NCBI GenBank assembly: GCA_964035545.1
Contig: CAXIUT010000048.1
Span: forward strand, 1 to 23,453
DNA: 23,453 nucleotides
Source: Bugula neritina
Taxonomy: Eukaryota > Bryozoa > Gymnolaemata > Cheilostomatida > Bugulidae
Direction of reading: 5' to 3'
This document shows, one piece after another, positions 20,785 through 23,453 of this stretch (positions are counted from its first letter, which is position 1; every line of letters starts with the position of its first letter). The translations under genes and the position numbers were made by a program. The notes under the pieces are model-generated. The model did not search any database and had not been told where the DNA came from. It saw only the letters and a program-made list of their open reading frames with translations.

Positions 20785-22140
20785 ATGCCTAAACATAACA
20801 ATATTTAACGATATAAAGATCATCTCGATACTCTTTTTAATTTCTCTTTCTCACAACCTAGACTAAAAAGTCATCAAAATCAGCCTTAATAATATCAAAT
20901 TATTCCTTCATAAAAAAGATCTCTCGGCATGTTGATCAAAACTTTTCTATAGCCTCATTCAGATTAGTTCATTCATGCAACTAAAAATCTTAAAAAACTT
21001 TCTATCATCGAACTCAATCTCTACATTCTAAAATACTACTCACATTACAAAGTTATCATTAGATTTTACATCATTGCTACTCTCATAGATTATTAACAAA
21101 TTTCATCAGTTCAATAATACTCTTAATAAAAAATAAGTAAAGAATGTGTTTTTACTAATATCATAATAGAAGAACTATCAAATAGATTTTTTAGATAAAG
21201 TCAATGGCTGCATAGAATTAGTCATCTACCCAGTTATTTCATCTTCTCTATTTTTGATCCCTTCTTTAAAGGATATACAACTATTAGTTAAATTAAAATG
21301 ATTCATTAGAAACAGTTAGTTTTTTAACCTATTTCCAGCAAAAATAGTAAAAAAGACAAATAAAAAGAAAAATATTCGAAAAAAGGACATAAACTGTTAC
21401 AAAAGAAATTTTCAAATAATCTCTCAGGGAAAGATTCGAGAATTTATCAAGAGAATTTAATATAGTTAATGTTAAGAGTAAATTTAGTCATATTCTAATA
21501 GTCTTATGATAATAAACATTTTTAGTAAGGTTCTAAAAGATATCAAATCATCAATACTATCATCCAAAGACATGTAGAACAAGAAAAATAATATTTATAA
21601 CACAAATGTCTTAAAGAACTTACTGAAAGCAGAAAAGCCAGATAGTAGTTGCAAATGATGAGATAAGACTATTAGATAAAGCAGAAAGCATAGATAATGA
21701 CTAAAAAATAATTAACAAGTTAGTATTATCCAGAAACAGATAAAAAACCATTTAATTCAAGTTTATTCAATCAGGTATCTCAAAGAACTGATGAAAATAA
21801 TAGATTTATCTTTTCAAAAAATTAATAAATCTAATAAAATTATACAAAATGGCCATTATCAGATAGACAACATAATTTAAAATAATATAATCACTATTAG
21901 TCTAAATATGACTACCCCACTACTATTAACGTATATTTCAATGATATTTAGGATGGAAAAGATGTAAAAGAAAATAAACTATCGAATACTATTCAATATT
22001 CAGATGAACTATAAAATAATATCATTAAAATAGAAAGAAATAAAGATAAACTTAGTATCAGAAATATCATTTTAAATGAACTTAAACTCATCAAAACTAT
22101 GAAAAGATAAAGTCATATCAAATTACTTTAACATATCTGA
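20785..22140 (+). CDS. Coiled-coil protein, 451 aa, unknown
   Basis: Intron-free frame from ATG 20785 to TGA 22138-22140. The N-terminal half has mixed helical and beta character with two hydrophobic patches (NLYILKYYSHYKVIIRFYI, near residues 80-98, and FIFSIFDPFF near 165) that are too polar for clear membrane helices. A charged coiled coil spans about 270-330 (RHVEQEKEYLEHKCLKEL). The C-terminal third is Asn/Glu/Lys-rich. It faces the next gene tail-to-tail with only 17 bases between the stops. No family recognised. Confidence 0.78.
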
Positions 22141-22157
22141 TTTATTTAATATTTAAA

Positions 22158-23288
22158 TCATACTATTATCATTATTCCCTATTTAATTAACTCCTCTATT
22201 TCCTCTCGAAATAACTGCACTCTTTATCCTCTCCGATTAAATACATAACTATTTGTGTCAGCATATCTCAAGTAGTCGTAGTTATCAATCCAACACGAAA
22301 GAGCTTGACCTCTGCGTTGAGCCATCTAGATTATCAGTTCATAGTTTTAAGAGTGCTAAGAAGGATAGAAAAAGCAGTCATCTAAAAATGATACATCATA
22401 TTGATTTGGTTGATTAAAACCTTTAGGAGAATCTATCCCAATACTCTCAATACTCTACCTTGTTTGAGATGACTGTTTTAAGTTTTTAGACTTAAGAAAA
22501 GCTATCTAATGTTCTAGTTCTTAAATTTTTATTAAATTTGATTTAATATTCGTTGTACTTCTTTATTTAAGTTTATCTAATTTATTACCAAAGTATGATA
22601 GTACATTTTATGTTAAGTTATTGACTTTTTCATTATTTTGAACATTAAATTCATCATAGTAAGTAGTTATTATTCTCACTTTTTCTTCAAGATCTTTAAT
22701 CTTTATTCTTAATAGACTATTATGTTTCTCAGAAGATTGTTTCTAATTCTTTTACTGATTATATTTACATAGTTTTTCTAGTTATAAAATTTTTCTTTCT
22801 TTATTTTCTAATTATCGAGAGTTGTTTAATATTTTTACTTGAAGTTATCTTATTTGATTGGCATAATCATTTAAACTTAGCCCAAAAGACCTTTCTAGTT
22901 CTATAAATTTCTCTTCATAAACCTTTTTCAGTTCTAAAAATGAATTATTAGTTGTTTCAGGTTGAATGATTGAAATTTAGCAGTCTTCTAATCTGCTAGA
23001 TCTGAGTGATGCAAAATTTCCTTTATTTTATCCTTTAAAACTTGACTTTTTCTTTAAAACTAACTCCTGTTCATTTCTTTTACTATTGCTGGCTAGTGGT
23101 TGTTTCTGGCAAGTAATAGATAACTTTTTCTGTATAGGTATTTTGATAAATTTCTTATTAACATTTGTATTAGGCAGATAAGAAACTTTATTGTGAGATT
23201 GAGTTCTGATGTGAGAGTTGCTAGGAGAAACAATCGATGTATTGAGAGATGAGTATCCTGATGGTAGTTGGGAGGTATTAATGAACAT
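22158..23288 (-). CDS. Subtelomeric coiled-coil protein, 376 aa, unknown
   Basis: Intron-free frame from the ATG complementary to 23286-23288 to TGA 22158-22160. Residues 1-105 are Ser/Asn/Lys-rich and probably disordered. About 110-290 is a strong coiled coil (ELKKVYEEKFIELERSF, RELENKERKILELEKL, IEELEHEIAFLKSKN). The C-terminal 60 residues contain aromatic-rich, likely folded sequence (SCWIDNYDYLRYADTNSYVF) followed by a Glu-rich helix. The gene starts 60 bases from the telomere and is transcribed inward. The layout suggests a ciliary or cytoskeletal protein, but I do not recognise it. Confidence 0.78.
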
Positions 23289-23348
23289 TTAAATAATTTC
23301 TATTTTCTATAATATAGTTATTAAAGCTCCATATTTCAAATAAAAATA

Positions 23349-23453
23349 GGGGTTGGGGTTGGGGTTGGGGTTGGGGTTGGGGTTGGGGTTGGGGTTGGGG
23401 TTGGGGTTGGGGTTGGGGTTGGGGTTGGGGTTGGGGTTGGGGTTGGGGTTGGG
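23349..23453. repeat. Right telomere, GGGGTT repeats
   Basis: About seventeen perfectly regular GGGGTT units run to the end of the window, starting right after AAAAATA. Orientation is that of a right chromosome end. The regularity contrasts with the irregular internal tract at 18102-18176. Confidence 0.98.

Noticed and set aside
22158-23288. Considered a transposon or telomere-associated mobile gene because it is next to the telomere
   Set aside because: The protein is a plain coiled coil with no transposase, integrase or reverse transcriptase motif and no flanking repeats.
1-23453. Treating the many TAA/TAG codons as signs of pseudogenes or heavy frameshifts
   Set aside because: Domains read through these codons intact and all genes end at TGA, so this is codon reassignment.

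Overview
The window reads as macronuclear (somatic) DNA of a ciliate. Left end: C-rich CCCCAA repeats; right end: matching GGGGTT repeats. Genes are packed on both strands with short AT-rich spacers, introns are tiny, and TGA is the only stop codon: once TAA and TAG are read as sense codons, nearly every gene opens into one long frame ending at TGA. CCCCAA telomeres suggest an oligohymenophorean. At several positions where protein families conserve glutamate, this DNA has TAA or TAG, while conserved glutamines are CAA/CAG. I therefore read TAA/TAG as Glu (as in the peritrich nuclear code) rather than Gln (Tetrahymena/Paramecium code). All translations below use that reading; coordinates do not depend on it.

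Layout. 1-102 telomere; 281-928 small secreted protein; 1038-2642(-) B-box/WD40 protein; 2789-3211 ricin-B-like trefoil protein; 3231-3870(-) leucine-rich repeat protein; 3926-4885 coiled-coil protein; 4928-5957(-) URI-type prefoldin; 6004-8513 large RCC1-repeat protein; 8583-9388 MGRN1/LUL-like RING ligase; 9454-10756(-) alpha/beta hydrolase; 11168-11914 MORN-repeat protein; 11994-12428 small charged protein; 12594-13565 Nudix hydrolase; 13698-14075 and 13955-14526(-) two small proteins whose 3' ends overlap; 14595-18040 long multi-intron gene; 18102-18176 internal telomere tract; 18178-19393 C45-like Ntn hydrolase lacking its 5' end; 19588-20649(-) TMEM151-like membrane protein; 20785-22140 and 22158-23288(-) coiled-coil proteins; 23349-23453 telomere.

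Bases 1-18176 look like a complete 18 kb chromosome with telomeres at both ends, fused to a 5.3 kb piece that begins inside a gene and ends in a telomere. This is either a real fusion or an assembly/read chimera.

Introns come in two groups: a sharply sized class of exactly 20 nt (nine cases) and a looser class of 22-66 nt. Introns whose length is not a multiple of three shift the frame if retained; the multiple-of-three introns I infer contain an in-frame TGA. The genes are mostly unrelated housekeeping or ciliate-type repeat proteins (ubiquitin ligase, chaperone, Nudix, hydrolases, LRR/MORN/RCC1/WD40 scaffolds); I see no operon-like pathway. No rRNA, tRNA, CRISPR or transposon was recognised.
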